A model generated the notes under the pieces. That model was not told the origin of the DNA, made no database searches, and worked only from the letters and a program-made list of their open reading frames with translations. This document shows positions 36,309-45,890 of a stretch of DNA of 64,000 nt, piece after piece. The DNA comes from Acidicapsa acidisoli (GTDB lineage Bacteria > Acidobacteriota > Terriglobia > Terriglobales > Acidobacteriaceae). The stretch spans positions 1 to 64,000 of the forward strand of contig NZ_JAGSYI010000006.1 in the NCBI RefSeq assembly GCF_025685625.1. The letters run 5' to 3'. How positions within the stretch are numbered: the stretch's first letter is position 1; each line of letters begins with the position of its first letter. A program made the translations under genes and the position numbers.

Positions 36309-36836
36309 ATGAGCTTGATCGATCACGCGATTGCGGCCAACCGCAAGAATGCACAGCACCATGATCCTTCGCTGGCAAACAAGCCTGCTCCTAAGATTGC
36401 AATCCTCACGTGTATGGACCCTCGCGTGAACCAACTGCTCGAATGGCTAGACATCAAACCCGCTGACGCGGATGTGATTCGGAACGTCGGAACGGCAGCA
36501 ACGGAAGATGTTGTGCGGTCTCTCATGTTTTCAATTCACGTTCTCGGCGTGCGGGAAATCATGATCGTCGGGCACACTGGCTGCGGAATGGAAATCTTTT
36601 CGGAAGAAGCGTTTGAGAACCACATTCACACACTAACCGGCGTGTACGCAGTATCTCCCGATAAATTCCATTGCTATTCCGACGTGAATCTGGTTACGCA
36701 AAAGCAGGTACTAAAACTCAGGTCGCACCCGTGGATTCCCTCGGACATTGTGATTCGTGGATTTGTTTTTGATTTGTCGACAGGCGAACTGAGAGAAGTA
36801 ACGCCGAAGGACGCAAATAATCTAGTGGCTGTCTGA
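36309..36836 (+). CDS. Beta-class carbonic anhydrase
   Basis: 175 residues from an ATG seven bases after AGGAG. It converts CO2 and water to bicarbonate in the cytoplasm. Zinc ligands are visible: Cys 35 with Asp 37 and Arg 39 in CMDPR, and His 89 and Cys 92 in GHTGCG. It is shorter than plant-type enzymes, matching the small bacterial beta-CA subgroup. Open frame upstream of the ATG lacks coding character. Preceded by a composite promoter element shared with three other units. Confidence 0.88.
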   Translation: MSLIDHAIAANRKNAQHHDPSLANKPAPKIAILTCMDPRVNQLLEWLDIKPADADVIRNVGTAATEDVVRSLMFSIHVLGVREIMIVGHTGCGMEIFSEEAFENHIHTLTGVYAVSPDKFHCYSDVNLVTQKQVLKLRSHPWIPSDIVIRGFVFDLSTGELREVTPKDANNLVAV

Positions 36837-37047
36837 ACATTCGCCACATGCGACGTGACACGCACCGCAGAGATCATCGCGTCTCTGCGGCTGTGTGATC
36901 GCCATATTACCAGGGATCGTCAAGCAAAATAGAGACGCCGCAATACTTTGCGGAGGTGCGTCCTAAGGCATGAAACGGCGGTATCGTCATGCTGCCCTTT
37001 CCGCAACAAAAGAGGTCGGCTGGAGCTCCGTCGAAAGGCAAAGCATC

Positions 37048-38811
37048 GTGCATTCGCTTATCTCTGTGAACGTCGGTCTTCCACGCGACATTGCCTGGCA
37101 AGGCAGGATAGTGCACACCGCTGTCTGGAAACGATCCGTGGCAGGCAGGGTGATGGCGCGGCGACTGAATCTCGATGGCGATGGACAGGGCGATCTAGCG
37201 GGGCACGGTGGAGAGCATCGCGCCGTCATGGTGTATCAGCTCGACTCTTATCGCCACTGGGAGGCGTATCTCCGAAGACACGACTTTGAGTATGGCCAGT
37301 TCGGCGAAAACCTGACAGTCGATGGTCTGCCAGATAACGAGGTTTGTATCGGAGATCGCTACAGGATCGGTGGCGCGCTGTTTGAAGTAACTCAGCCGCG
37401 CGTCACCTGTTATCGCGTCGGCATACGAATGAAGAACCCGGCGATGCCAGCGCTGCTGGTTTCGCATCGGAGACCGGGCTTTTATTTCCGAGTCATCGAA
37501 GAAGGGGAAATTGGTGCGGGAGACGAGATCGTGAAGGTCGTCGACGGACCAGAGCATGTCACTGTCCAGGAAATCGATAGACTGCTTTACCTGCCCGGCC
37601 GCACGCCGGATCAACTGCAACGTGCTCTGCGCATCCCAGCACTCAGCGCGGGTTGGAAGAGCTCGTTCCAATCGCTGGTCGCGGCCGAAGAGAAACACGA
37701 CCGGGGTGGAAATGCGAGCTTTGCTCCGTCTTCCGCGCCACCTGAGATGTGGCGCGGGTTTCGCTCACTGCGAGTTGCGGCGGTACAACGCGAGAGTGGT
37801 GACGTGCTCTCGTTTGTTTTGGAGTCAGAAAACCGCAGCCCATTACCGGCGCCTCTTCCCGGTCAATTTCTCGTTTTCAAACTCGAACTGGAAAAGGATT
37901 CAGATCTAATCCTGCGAAGCTATTCGATGTCCGGTCCGCCGGGGACGGGAACGTATCGCATCAGCGTGAAGCGTGCCGCTGGCGCAGGGAGTCGCTACTT
38001 TCATGACCGGGTTCGGGCTGGCGATCTGCTACAGGTGAGCGCGCCGAGAGGCAGCTTCACACTTGCTCCGGGCAACAGGCCTGTTGCCTTGCTCAGCGCC
38101 GGTATCGGGGTGACCGCGGTTCTCTCAATGCTTCACTCGCTTGCGGATGGCGCCGCAAACTCAACGCGAGAAGTCTGGTGGTGTTACGGTACTCGAAATC
38201 GCACGGAGCACCCATTTGCCGCAGAGGCGCGAGCCCTTCTCCTCGGTCTTCCCCAGAATCATTCCTTCGTCGCATATAGCAAGCCGGAAGTTGGAGATCA
38301 GTCAGGTAAGGATTACGATATCTGCGGACACCTGAATCTCTCATCCTTGCAACAGCTCCGGGTACCGAAGGAAGCGGACTTCTATCTCTGTGGACCGGCT
38401 GCTTTCCTTCGCGACTTTACCGCTGACTTGAAGTCGTGGGGTGTCCCTGTCTCCTGTATCCATTCCGAGGTATTCGGCGCTGAATCGTCGAAAACACCCG
38501 GAATCGCGAGCGCCACGTCCGTTTCTCCGCATCCGCCCGTCGAAAACGTTGGCACCGGACCGAAGGTTTCCTTCACACGCAGCGGTCTCACAGTGCCGTG
38601 GAACTCGCGGTATGAAAGCCTCCTCGAATTCGCGGAAGCCTGCGATGTTCCCGTCAGGTGGGCCTGCCGGACGGGTGTCTGCCACAATTGCGAGTGCGGG
38701 TTGATCGATGGAAGGATCAGCTACGCGCCCGAGCCGCTCGATCGGCCAGCCGAAGGGAACATTTTGATCTGTTGCTCAACTCCGCTGACCGCGGTCGAAC
38801 TCGATCTCTGA
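37048..38811 (+). CDS. MOSC domain / FAD-NAD(P)H reductase / 2Fe-2S ferredoxin fusion (YiiM plus reductase type)
   Basis: The MOSC part covers about residues 1-165 (DGDGQGDLAGHGGEHRAVMVY, FGENLTVDGL). A short helical linker (EIDRLLYLPGRTPDQLQRAL) follows. The flavin domain contains LRSYSMSGPP, the nucleotide domain LLSAGIGVTAVLSML and FYLCGP, and a C-terminal plant-type 2Fe-2S domain has CRTGVCHNC and a later Cys. Such fusions pass electrons from NAD(P)H to a molybdenum-site substrate, often N-hydroxylated compounds or nitro groups. The start is chosen at a GTG after AAAGG; an ATG at 36970 gives 26 extra residues without a good ribosome site. It stands alone. Confidence 0.82.
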   Translation: MHSLISVNVGLPRDIAWQGRIVHTAVWKRSVAGRVMARRLNLDGDGQGDLAGHGGEHRAVMVYQLDSYRHWEAYLRRHDFEYGQFGENLTVDGLPDNEVCIGDRYRIGGALFEVTQPRVTCYRVGIRMKNPAMPALLVSHRRPGFYFRVIEEGEIGAGDEIVKVVDGPEHVTVQEIDRLLYLPGRTPDQLQRALRIPALSAGWKSSFQSLVAAEEKHDRGGNASFAPSSAPPEMWRGFRSLRVAAVQRESGDVLSFVLESENRSPLPAPLPGQFLVFKLELEKDSDLILRSYSMSGPPGTGTYRISVKRAAGAGSRYFHDRVRAGDLLQVSAPRGSFTLAPGNRPVALLSAGIGVTAVLSMLHSLADGAANSTREVWWCYGTRNRTEHPFAAEARALLLGLPQNHSFVAYSKPEVGDQSGKDYDICGHLNLSSLQQLRVPKEADFYLCGPAAFLRDFTADLKSWGVPVSCIHSEVFGAESSKTPGIASATSVSPHPPVENVGTGPKVSFTRSGLTVPWNSRYESLLEFAEACDVPVRWACRTGVCHNCECGLIDGRISYAPEPLDRPAEGNILICCSTPLTAVELDL

Positions 38812-39157
38812 TCGTCAGACTCTTCAAGGGTGCGACGTCATAATTCTTTACGTCGTTCGCGGCTGCGGCAACCTCGCGACGCGTGTTTGCTCCGAAATCG
38901 ACAGGACAAAGAGTTTTTTAGTCGACGAAGGTTGTCGCCGTTATAGAATTGCTTGTACCTTACGCAGCATATGCAAGCCTTTTCGCGTAGGTCACCATGG
39001 TCCCCGGTCCCCGCGATTCCCGACTATCGATCTCTGCTTTGTTCTTTTGCGATGAAGAGTGAAATCGCTGATAAGTCAGGCACTTTTGCTCGGGAAATTC
39101 ACCCGCGCTGGTAGTTCTTGCCGTTCGCGAAGCGACTCCCAACGGGAGGACTTGCAA
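38812..39157. other. Intergenic DNA before the MEDS gene
   Basis: A 346-base gap. Just after the fusion gene is a weak hairpin, CGACGT and ACGTCG around 38833-38854, possibly a terminator without a clear T-run. No gene seen. Confidence 0.35.
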
Positions 39158-39751
39158 ATGAAGCGCCCTCTGCAGCCAATTTCTCTCGCTGGCTCTCTAC
39201 TCGGTGAAGTGCGCCACGTCTGCGCATTTTTCGCGAACGACGATGAAGAATATCGCGTATTACTTCCCTTCATCCGGGAGGGTCTGTCCTGCGGAGACAA
39301 AGCCATACAAGTCATCAATCCCGAGGCGCGCCAAAAGCATCTGCAGCGTCTAGCTGAGGTGGGCATCGACTCGACCGCTCATCAGCAAAGCGGACAGCTT
39401 CAGATCCGAAACAATACCGAAGTCTATCTACGAGATGGACAATTCGATCAAGACCGGATGCTTGCAGCATTCGAAGAGATGGCGGCTTCTGCCAGGAGTG
39501 CAGAAGGATTCCGACTGAGTCGCATCGTGTGCCGGATGGATTGGGCGTCGGGAGATCAATCTCATATCGAGGATGTGATCGAGTTTGAATCGCGTGTGAA
39601 CGATGTTTGGCGCCGATATGACGACGCAGTTATCTGCACTTACCATCTCGCTAAGCTCAGCGGAGATGCCGTAATTGACATCATGCGGACGCACCCGATG
39701 GTCATTATTGGGGGGGCATCTCCAACAAAACCCCTTTTTCACGCGTCCTGA
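39158..39751 (+). CDS. MEDS (DcmR-type sensory) domain protein, C-terminus frameshifted at a G7 tract
   Basis: The ATG follows GGGAGGA by seven bases. The text is a MEDS domain (HVCAFFANDDEEYRVLLPFI, GDKAIQVINPE, CRMDWASGD, VICTYHLAKLSGD, MRTHPMVIIGG). These soluble proteins are usually linked to histidine kinases or sense small molecules. After MVIIGG the frame runs through seven Gs (39710-39716) and ends with an unrelated ASPTKPLFHAS. Removing one G restores HLQQNPFFTRPEEFLGEFK, the family's normal tail, up to a TAG at 39804-39806, only 12 bases before the next ATG. Either a sequencing error, a real mutation or slippage at the tract. Confidence 0.8.
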   Translation: MKRPLQPISLAGSLLGEVRHVCAFFANDDEEYRVLLPFIREGLSCGDKAIQVINPEARQKHLQRLAEVGIDSTAHQQSGQLQIRNNTEVYLRDGQFDQDRMLAAFEEMAASARSAEGFRLSRIVCRMDWASGDQSHIEDVIEFESRVNDVWRRYDDAVICTYHLAKLSGDAVIDIMRTHPMVIIGGASPTKPLFHAS

Positions 39752-39818
39752 GGAGTTTCTCGGCGAATTTAAAAGACGGCGGTCTGGACGAACAAATCCC
39801 CAGTAGCGGCGGGCTAGT

Positions 39819-42800
39819 ATGCACCAGCAACCAACAGATCCTGCGACTGAAGTAAAACGGCTGCAGCGCTGCATGAGCGATCTGGTCAGCGTCCTTGCAC
39901 TTCCAGCTGTCTGGAGTGGCAGCGAGCCAAGTCGAATCCTGGATACCTTTCTCGATGCCCTTCTTGTGATGCTGGACCTTGATTTCCTCTATGCGCGAGT
40001 ACGGCTTGACTCGCACGGAACCTCAACCGACGCGCTTAAGACTGCTCAGCTCTCCGGAACGAGCTATAGCGGGGAGGAGATTGGTCAGGCTCTCAAGCAC
40101 TGGTTTGGAGAAGATCCGCAGCGATGGCCGGAAGAAGTACTTAGGAATCTGGGAGAGCAGGAGGTTTCGGCCTTTCCCATCAGAATGGGCATAGAAGGCG
40201 AGCTCGGACTCATCGTGGCGGGATCTCAGAGGCTCGGCTTTCCGGAACAAACCGAGAGGCTGGTGCTTGGAGTAGCTGCGAATCAGGTAGCTATCGGGTT
40301 GCAGCATGCACTTCTGCTGAATGAGCAGAAACAGGTTGCAAGTGAACTCGATAAACGAGTCGCGGAACGAACAAGGAAGCTTGCCGAAACCAACGAAGAG
40401 CTGCAACTCCAAGTTGGACTACTGCAGCATATTCCTGTAGCCGCCTGGACGCTCAAGCCCGATGGGACACCGGACTTCCTGAATCAAGTCTGGCTTGAAT
40501 ACACCGGTCAGACCCTCGCTTTTGTCCGATCGCATCCCGAGGCCTGGATGAGTGCGGTCCACCCTGACGATCTGGAAAAAACATCGACGAGCTTTTGGGA
40601 CGGAGTTCGCTCGGGCCAGGGTTTCGCAATGGAAACCCGTTTTCTCCGCGCAGAGGACGGGACCTATCGCTGGCATCTCAATCGAGCCGTGGTCTTGTGC
40701 GATGCAGAAGGAAAAGTCCTCAAATTTGTCGGTACGTCCACCGACATCGATGATCGGAAACGTGCCGAAGAGGAGCTGCGAGCGAGTGAAAGCAATTTCC
40801 GTCACATTCTTGACAACATTCCTGGATATGTCTGTGCTGTGAATTCCACTGGCGAGATCGAGTTTGTCAATCGGCAATTCCTTGAGGACTACGACAAGAC
40901 GCTCGAAGAAGTGAAAGGTTGGGCAACCAACGACTTCGTTCATCCAGATGACTTCCCTCGCGTGATAGCCGCGTATACGAACTCGATCACAAGCGGACCT
41001 CCTTTCGTCGATGAGTACCGATATCGCCGGGCCGATGGCGTTTATCGATGGTTCCACGTTCGCTCTCTTCCCGTGCGAGACAAAGATCGTCGGATAACCG
41101 GGTGGTACATTCTCTCAACCGATATTGAAGATCGGAAGCGGGTGGAGGACGAACTCAGGCGAAGCGAAGCTAGATACCGGGTTGTGGTTGAAACAGCCAG
41201 CGACGCGGTAATCAGTATCGACGAAAGCGGCGCGATCATTCTTGCGAATCCCGCAACAAAGCGGATATTTGGATACAACCTGGAAGAGCTTATCGGCAAA
41301 CCTCTCACGCTTCTCATGCCGGAAGCAATGCGTAACCTCCATGAGACAGGTTTCAAACGATATCTGGAAACCGGCGCGAGACATCTGAACTGGCAGGGAA
41401 CCGAGGTGACTGCGCTGCGGGCTAACGGTGAGGAATTTCCTGTAGAAGTTTCATTCGGAGAGATGGCCGCGGATCAGCGAAAGGTATTCACCGGATTCAT
41501 TCGAGATATCTCCGAAAAGAAGCGCTCTGAAGAAGCGATCCTTGCAAGTGAGCGAAACCTGAGCCTGATCATCAATACGATGCCCGTTCTTGCATGGTCC
41601 GCTCTTCCAGACGGCACTGTCGAATTCTTCAACCAGCGGTGGCTGGACTACACGGGTTTATTACTTGAGCAGGCACAGGGGCGAGGATGGACTGACGCAA
41701 TTCACCCTGACGATCTCGGCCAGATGTCAGAGTACTGGCAATCCATCATTCTCTCGCGAGGACCGGGCGAAATTGAAGCACGTCTTCGACGCTTTGACGG
41801 AAATTATCGATGGTTTCTGTTCCGCGCAGACCCAATGCGCGATGACTCAGGTGCAATCCTCAAATGGTATGGCACAAATACCGATATCGACGATCGGAGG
41901 CGAGCAGAAGAGGCGCTACGCATACGGGAGTTAAACCTGCTCCAGATAACAGAAACCATACCCGAGATGCTTTGGAGTGCTTCGCCCGATGGAGCGATTG
42001 ACTACTGCAATGGCCGCTTGCATGATTACACCGGCTTTAGCCCCGAACAAGTTAGGAGCGGTGGCTGGATGAACCTTCTGCATCCCGATGATGTCGAACC
42101 GACAGCGGAAGTCTGGAAATCATGTGTGAAAAGCGGCACTCCCTATAGCGTCGAAGTTCGTACGTTTCACGCTGCCGACCACACATACCGTTGGTGTATG
42201 ACGAGAGCGCTGCCATTACTTGACCAAGAAGGGCGCATAGTAAGGTGGCACGGCACAGTTGTGGACATGCACGATTGGAAGCAGGCACAAGAAGAATTAC
42301 GCAATACTCAGGCGGAACTTGCAAGAATGATGCGCGTTATGACGATCGGACAACTGACCGCTTCGATCGCACATGAGGTTAGTCAGCCCCTGTCTGGGAT
42401 TATCACGAACGCGAACACCTGCTTGCGAATGTTGAATAGCGAACCTCCAAATGTCGACGGTGCGCGCGAGACTGCGCAACGCACAATACGCGATGGTAAT
42501 CGCGCTACGGATGTGATCACCCGTTTACGCACACTCATCAGCAAGAAGCAAATCAACATCGAACAGGTAAACCTGAATGAGGCGGTTCGGGAAGTAATCG
42601 CGCTGTCATTGAGCGAATTGCAGAAAAACCGCGTGATCGTGCAAAACCAGTTCAACGACAATTTGCCGCCGGTCAAGGGTGATCGGGTTCAGCTTCAGCA
42701 GGTCCTTCTGAATCTCCTCCGCAACGCTTCTGACGCTATGGTCACGATCACCGATCGGCCGAGGCAGCTATTCATACGGACAGATGCAGATGGTGGTCAC

Positions 42801-43019
42801 GCTACTGTTTTTGTTCAGGATTCTGGAGTTGGTTTCGATCCCGAGACTACTGACCGGCTTTTCGAGTCGTTTTTTACCACGAAACAAGAGGGGATGGGCA
42901 TCGGACTCTCGCTGAGTCGCTCCATCGTCGAGGCCCATCGCGGCCATCTATGGGCCACCAGAAACGATGGCCCAGGTGCGACCTTTGCTTTTTCTATTCC
43001 TTGTGATTCCGGGCTTTAG
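39819..43019 (+). CDS. Multi-PAS sensor histidine kinase (FixL-like, cytoplasmic)
   Basis: 1066 residues without membrane helices: a GAF-like N-terminal domain (about 20-175), then a coiled coil (ASELDKRVAERTRKLAE). Five PAS domains in series follow (about 200-830), several of the DGTPDFLNQ...YTGQ type with PAC motifs such as GTSTDIDDRKRAEE. HisKA comes next (SIAHEVSQPLSGI, His phosphoacceptor), and a HATPase with NLLRNASDAM, DSGVGFDPE and GMGIGLSLSRSI. It follows the MEDS gene and precedes a receiver gene. It is a good partner for the receiver at 43284 and the FixJ-type regulator at 52785. Confidence 0.9.
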   Translation: MHQQPTDPATEVKRLQRCMSDLVSVLALPAVWSGSEPSRILDTFLDALLVMLDLDFLYARVRLDSHGTSTDALKTAQLSGTSYSGEEIGQALKHWFGEDPQRWPEEVLRNLGEQEVSAFPIRMGIEGELGLIVAGSQRLGFPEQTERLVLGVAANQVAIGLQHALLLNEQKQVASELDKRVAERTRKLAETNEELQLQVGLLQHIPVAAWTLKPDGTPDFLNQVWLEYTGQTLAFVRSHPEAWMSAVHPDDLEKTSTSFWDGVRSGQGFAMETRFLRAEDGTYRWHLNRAVVLCDAEGKVLKFVGTSTDIDDRKRAEEELRASESNFRHILDNIPGYVCAVNSTGEIEFVNRQFLEDYDKTLEEVKGWATNDFVHPDDFPRVIAAYTNSITSGPPFVDEYRYRRADGVYRWFHVRSLPVRDKDRRITGWYILSTDIEDRKRVEDELRRSEARYRVVVETASDAVISIDESGAIILANPATKRIFGYNLEELIGKPLTLLMPEAMRNLHETGFKRYLETGARHLNWQGTEVTALRANGEEFPVEVSFGEMAADQRKVFTGFIRDISEKKRSEEAILASERNLSLIINTMPVLAWSALPDGTVEFFNQRWLDYTGLLLEQAQGRGWTDAIHPDDLGQMSEYWQSIILSRGPGEIEARLRRFDGNYRWFLFRADPMRDDSGAILKWYGTNTDIDDRRRAEEALRIRELNLLQITETIPEMLWSASPDGAIDYCNGRLHDYTGFSPEQVRSGGWMNLLHPDDVEPTAEVWKSCVKSGTPYSVEVRTFHAADHTYRWCMTRALPLLDQEGRIVRWHGTVVDMHDWKQAQEELRNTQAELARMMRVMTIGQLTASIAHEVSQPLSGIITNANTCLRMLNSEPPNVDGARETAQRTIRDGNRATDVITRLRTLISKKQINIEQVNLNEAVREVIALSLSELQKNRVIVQNQFNDNLPPVKGDRVQLQQVLLNLLRNASDAMVTITDRPRQLFIRTDADGGHATVFVQDSGVGFDPETTDRLFESFFTTKQEGMGIGLSLSRSIVEAHRGHLWATRNDGPGATFAFSIPCDSGL

Positions 43020-43283
43020 ATGGACAGCACATCATGACAGACGCACGATTCCCTCGTGTAAAGGCAAAAACCAATACCAAAGTGCAATAGAGATTTTCGC
43101 GTGGTTCGGGCATTCTTTCTATCAGAGTGTCACACAAACAGGACTTTATCGAAAAATTCGGCTGCGTGATCGATCTCTTTCCTAGATCAACCTTTAGCGC
43201 GCACTCTCGGAATACATCGACTTCCTGGATAAGCTGTTGGGCAAAGCGTTCTAGGTGTTAATTAGGCACGAAATGGGAACTCC

Positions 43284-43658
43284 ATGACGGATACACGTTT
43301 GTTGGTATCGGTAGTTGATGATGATGAATCGGTGCGCGAATCTTTACCTGATCTGCTGAAAGAATTGGGGTTTACGGCCCGTGCTTTTTCCTCGGCAGAA
43401 GAGTTTCTTGAATCCGACATAGTTCTACGGACCAGATGCTTGATCCTCGACATTGCAATGCCAGGCATGAGCGGCCCGGAACTTCAACGCGAGTTAAAGC
43501 TTCGCCGGATACAGACGCCAATCATCTTCATCACCGCTCATCAGGATGAGGCAGTGCGGAGAGAGACTATCGATCAAGGAGCGGTGGAATGTTTGCTTAA
43601 GCCTTTCACTGATACGGCTGTGCTCAATGCGTTGAATGCAGCGCTTCGAACCAATTGA
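43284..43658 (+). CDS. Single-domain response regulator (receiver only, FixJ-type)
   Basis: 124 residues with the acidic pair (VDDDESVRES), phosphoacceptor Asp 56 (CLILDIAMPGMSG), Thr in FITAHQD and Lys in LLKPF. It has no DNA-binding domain. Closest in text to FixJ receivers. It lies 264 bases after the PAS kinase in the same direction, so it may act as a phosphate relay or sink for it. The gap 43020-43283 shows nothing else. Confidence 0.85.
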   Translation: MTDTRLLVSVVDDDESVRESLPDLLKELGFTARAFSSAEEFLESDIVLRTRCLILDIAMPGMSGPELQRELKLRRIQTPIIFITAHQDEAVRRETIDQGAVECLLKPFTDTAVLNALNAALRTN

Positions 43659-43726
43659 GGTCTGACTGGCGATTCGACTCGTTATGCGGAAGTGCAACGA
43701 TTTCCGCGAGTGGATATGGCTCTCAA

Positions 43727-44057
43727 ATGATCCCGCGCCTCGTTTCGCGCACACCGCCCATCGTGTTCGTTGTCGATAACGATATCTCCGTTCTAGAATC
43801 GCTTCAAATATTGATTCGCCTCGAAGGCCTGGAGGTCGAGACGTTCAGATCGGCACGGGGATTCCTTGCGCATCCTCTTACATCCGCACCAAGTTGTATG
43901 GTCCTGGAGGTTTCTCTTCCTGGCTTGAATGGCCTCGTAGCAGTGGCAATCACTACAAGAGGAATCTCGGGCTTCCCTCAATCCTGTGGAGGAGGAAGTT
44001 GTCAGCAATGGTGTTGCTCGCAGGAGGTGTGTCCGTCTCCTCAAGCCTGACTTTTAA
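43727..44057 (+). pseudogene. Decayed FixJ-type response regulator
   Basis: The frame begins as a receiver very like the one at 52785-53429 (IVFVVDNDISVLESLQILIRLEGLE, PSCMVLEVSLPGLNGL). The phosphoacceptor Asp is now Glu (LEVSLP). After NGL the text loses similarity; another frame then gives NPVEEEVVSNGVARRRCVRLLKP and ends at 44055-44057. The effector domain is missing. Probably an inactive duplicate. Confidence 0.6.
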
Positions 44058-44192
44058 GCCAAATCTGTCGGCCCTTTCAAAAAGTGCCTGCTAAGAAATA
44101 CTTGTCCTTCGGATGCTCTCGCATATGCCGTCATGCGAGCTTATTGAGTCTTAGGAACTCATGTAAACCGGTTCTTGCCGACCCCATACCAA

Positions 44193-44250
44193 GGTATTGA
44201 TCGATACCAACGTCCAATAGATAGCTCTCCCCTTTTCTGGCTTAATCGCA
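44193..44250 (+). promoter_or_regulatory. Composite operator/promoter element, copy 2 (before the efflux operon)
   Basis: Palindrome GGTATTGATCGATACC (44193-44208, one mismatch), AACG, TCCAAT (44213-44218), 20 bases, GGCTTAATCGCA (44239-44250). It lies in the 354-base gap between the decayed receiver gene and the OMF gene, which holds no other feature I can support. The palindrome centre is about 43 bases before the CTTAAT centre, fitting an activator site just upstream of the polymerase. Confidence 0.7.
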
Positions 44251-44411
44251 AATGTGTATTGGATCTGAATTTCTCCATGAGCCGATCGTGGCCTGTCAGG
44301 CTCGACGAAGCGCTGTGTTGCGTGAACGACCCGATAAGCTTCTCGACGAAATGCAGAATACAGCAAATTTGTACAAGACCCACAGTCAATCAGTGATGGA
44401 AAGTTGTTGAT

Positions 44412-45890
44412 ATGAGATCTCGTCATCAGGCAAAGCAAACTCCGACGCTGGTAGTAGTCTCAAGGCTATTTGCGCTTGGTATGGCGATGACATCTCTCCT
44501 GTCGGTCGGGGCTTGGGGTCAAAGAGCTCCGACGACGCCGAACGTGCCTTGGCTACCAGACCACCACTCATTGGAACGCCACACTACCGCTGTCGCCACT
44601 CATGAAGCGCCGATCGATGAAGAACACGTTTACAGTCTGGGCGAGCTGATCGACATTGCAGAATCAAACAGCCCTACGACACAAGCTGCATGGAATCGAG
44701 CTAAGATGACTGCCGCATCGGTCGGGATCGCAAAAAGCGAATTGTATCCGACAATCATTGCTGCGGTGTCCGGAACAACGTATCTCAACCCACAACTCTT
44801 CGGTCCAACCTTTGTCCTGCAAGATTGGGCTATTTTTGACACGGAGATCCATCTGGCTTACACGCTTGTGGATTTTGGTGCGCGGCGTACCGAGATCAGT
44901 GCAGCTCAAGCGCGGCTTGTTGCTGCAAATCTGTCGTTCAACAATGAACATCTGATCCTCATTCGGCAAGTCAGCCAAGCCTATTTCAGCCTACTCAGGG
45001 CAAGAGGATTGCGAGAAGCAGCAGAGGTTTCGCTTAACGACGCCAGGACAACGGAGACCGCTGCGCAAGAACGACGTAAAAACGGGCTTGCTACCGTGCC
45101 GGAGGTGCTGGAGGCTAAGGCTGCGACTGCAAAAGCAGCCTATGATTTGCAGAGTGCGATCGGAGCTGAACAGGTCGAAATAGGAAATCTCGCCAGGGTT
45201 ATTACCGCGAATCCGGTGAAACCGTTGAAAGTGGAACCACTCGATCAACTGAGAATTCCAGACAAGCTGGATCAATCAGTCGAGGATGCCATAAACACGG
45301 CGTTCAAAGATCGCCCCGACCTGCAAGCTGACCAGGCCCGGGTTCGTGCCGCACAGGCTGAAGTAAAACATGCTCACGCCGCCTATTATCCATCGTTGAC
45401 ATTCGACGGTTCGAAAGGTTGGATCCGCGGCTTTGGAGAGCAATATGACTCGCCTGGCACTTATGCAAAGACTTTTACCTACGGTGCGACACTCGCTCTG
45501 AAATGGACAGTTTTCGATGGATTCCGTCGCGAAAACAGCATCAGCAACGCGAAAGCAGAGGAGAAGGTAGCGACGGAGGAGGTTCGCGATCGTCAGGACG
45601 AGATTACAAATCAAGTCTGGAACGACTACGCCAATGCAGCGACAGCGTTAGAGCAAAGACAGGCGGCGGCAGCCTTATTAAGTGCTTCTTCCGAGTCGTA
45701 CTCGGCGGCGCTGGAGTCGTACAAGGATGGCGTCCGCAACTTCCTGGATGTGCTGGCGGCGGAAGATGCTCTGGCGCAAGCCCGCGCAATCGACGTCATT
45801 GCTCGCACTCAAGTGCTTCAAACCTTCACCGATCTTGACTTCCGAACAGGCGACTTACTGACAAATCATCCGAAAGGCAAGAATCCATGA
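44412..45890 (+). CDS. TolC-family outer-membrane efflux protein
   Basis: 492 residues with an N-terminal export signal (VSRLFALGMAMTSLLSVGAWG). Two OEP repeats are visible: LGELIDIAESNSPTTQAAWNRAK to RQVSQAYFSLLRARGLRE, and INTAFKDRPDLQADQARVRAAQAEV to QVWNDYANAATALEQRQAAA. It forms the outer-membrane channel for the adaptor and FUSC protein encoded downstream. Overlaps the next gene by four bases (ATGA). Under composite promoter element copy 2. Confidence 0.88.
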   Translation: MRSRHQAKQTPTLVVVSRLFALGMAMTSLLSVGAWGQRAPTTPNVPWLPDHHSLERHTTAVATHEAPIDEEHVYSLGELIDIAESNSPTTQAAWNRAKMTAASVGIAKSELYPTIIAAVSGTTYLNPQLFGPTFVLQDWAIFDTEIHLAYTLVDFGARRTEISAAQARLVAANLSFNNEHLILIRQVSQAYFSLLRARGLREAAEVSLNDARTTETAAQERRKNGLATVPEVLEAKAATAKAAYDLQSAIGAEQVEIGNLARVITANPVKPLKVEPLDQLRIPDKLDQSVEDAINTAFKDRPDLQADQARVRAAQAEVKHAHAAYYPSLTFDGSKGWIRGFGEQYDSPGTYAKTFTYGATLALKWTVFDGFRRENSISNAKAEEKVATEEVRDRQDEITNQVWNDYANAATALEQRQAAAALLSASSESYSAALESYKDGVRNFLDVLAAEDALAQARAIDVIARTQVLQTFTDLDFRTGDLLTNHPKGKNP

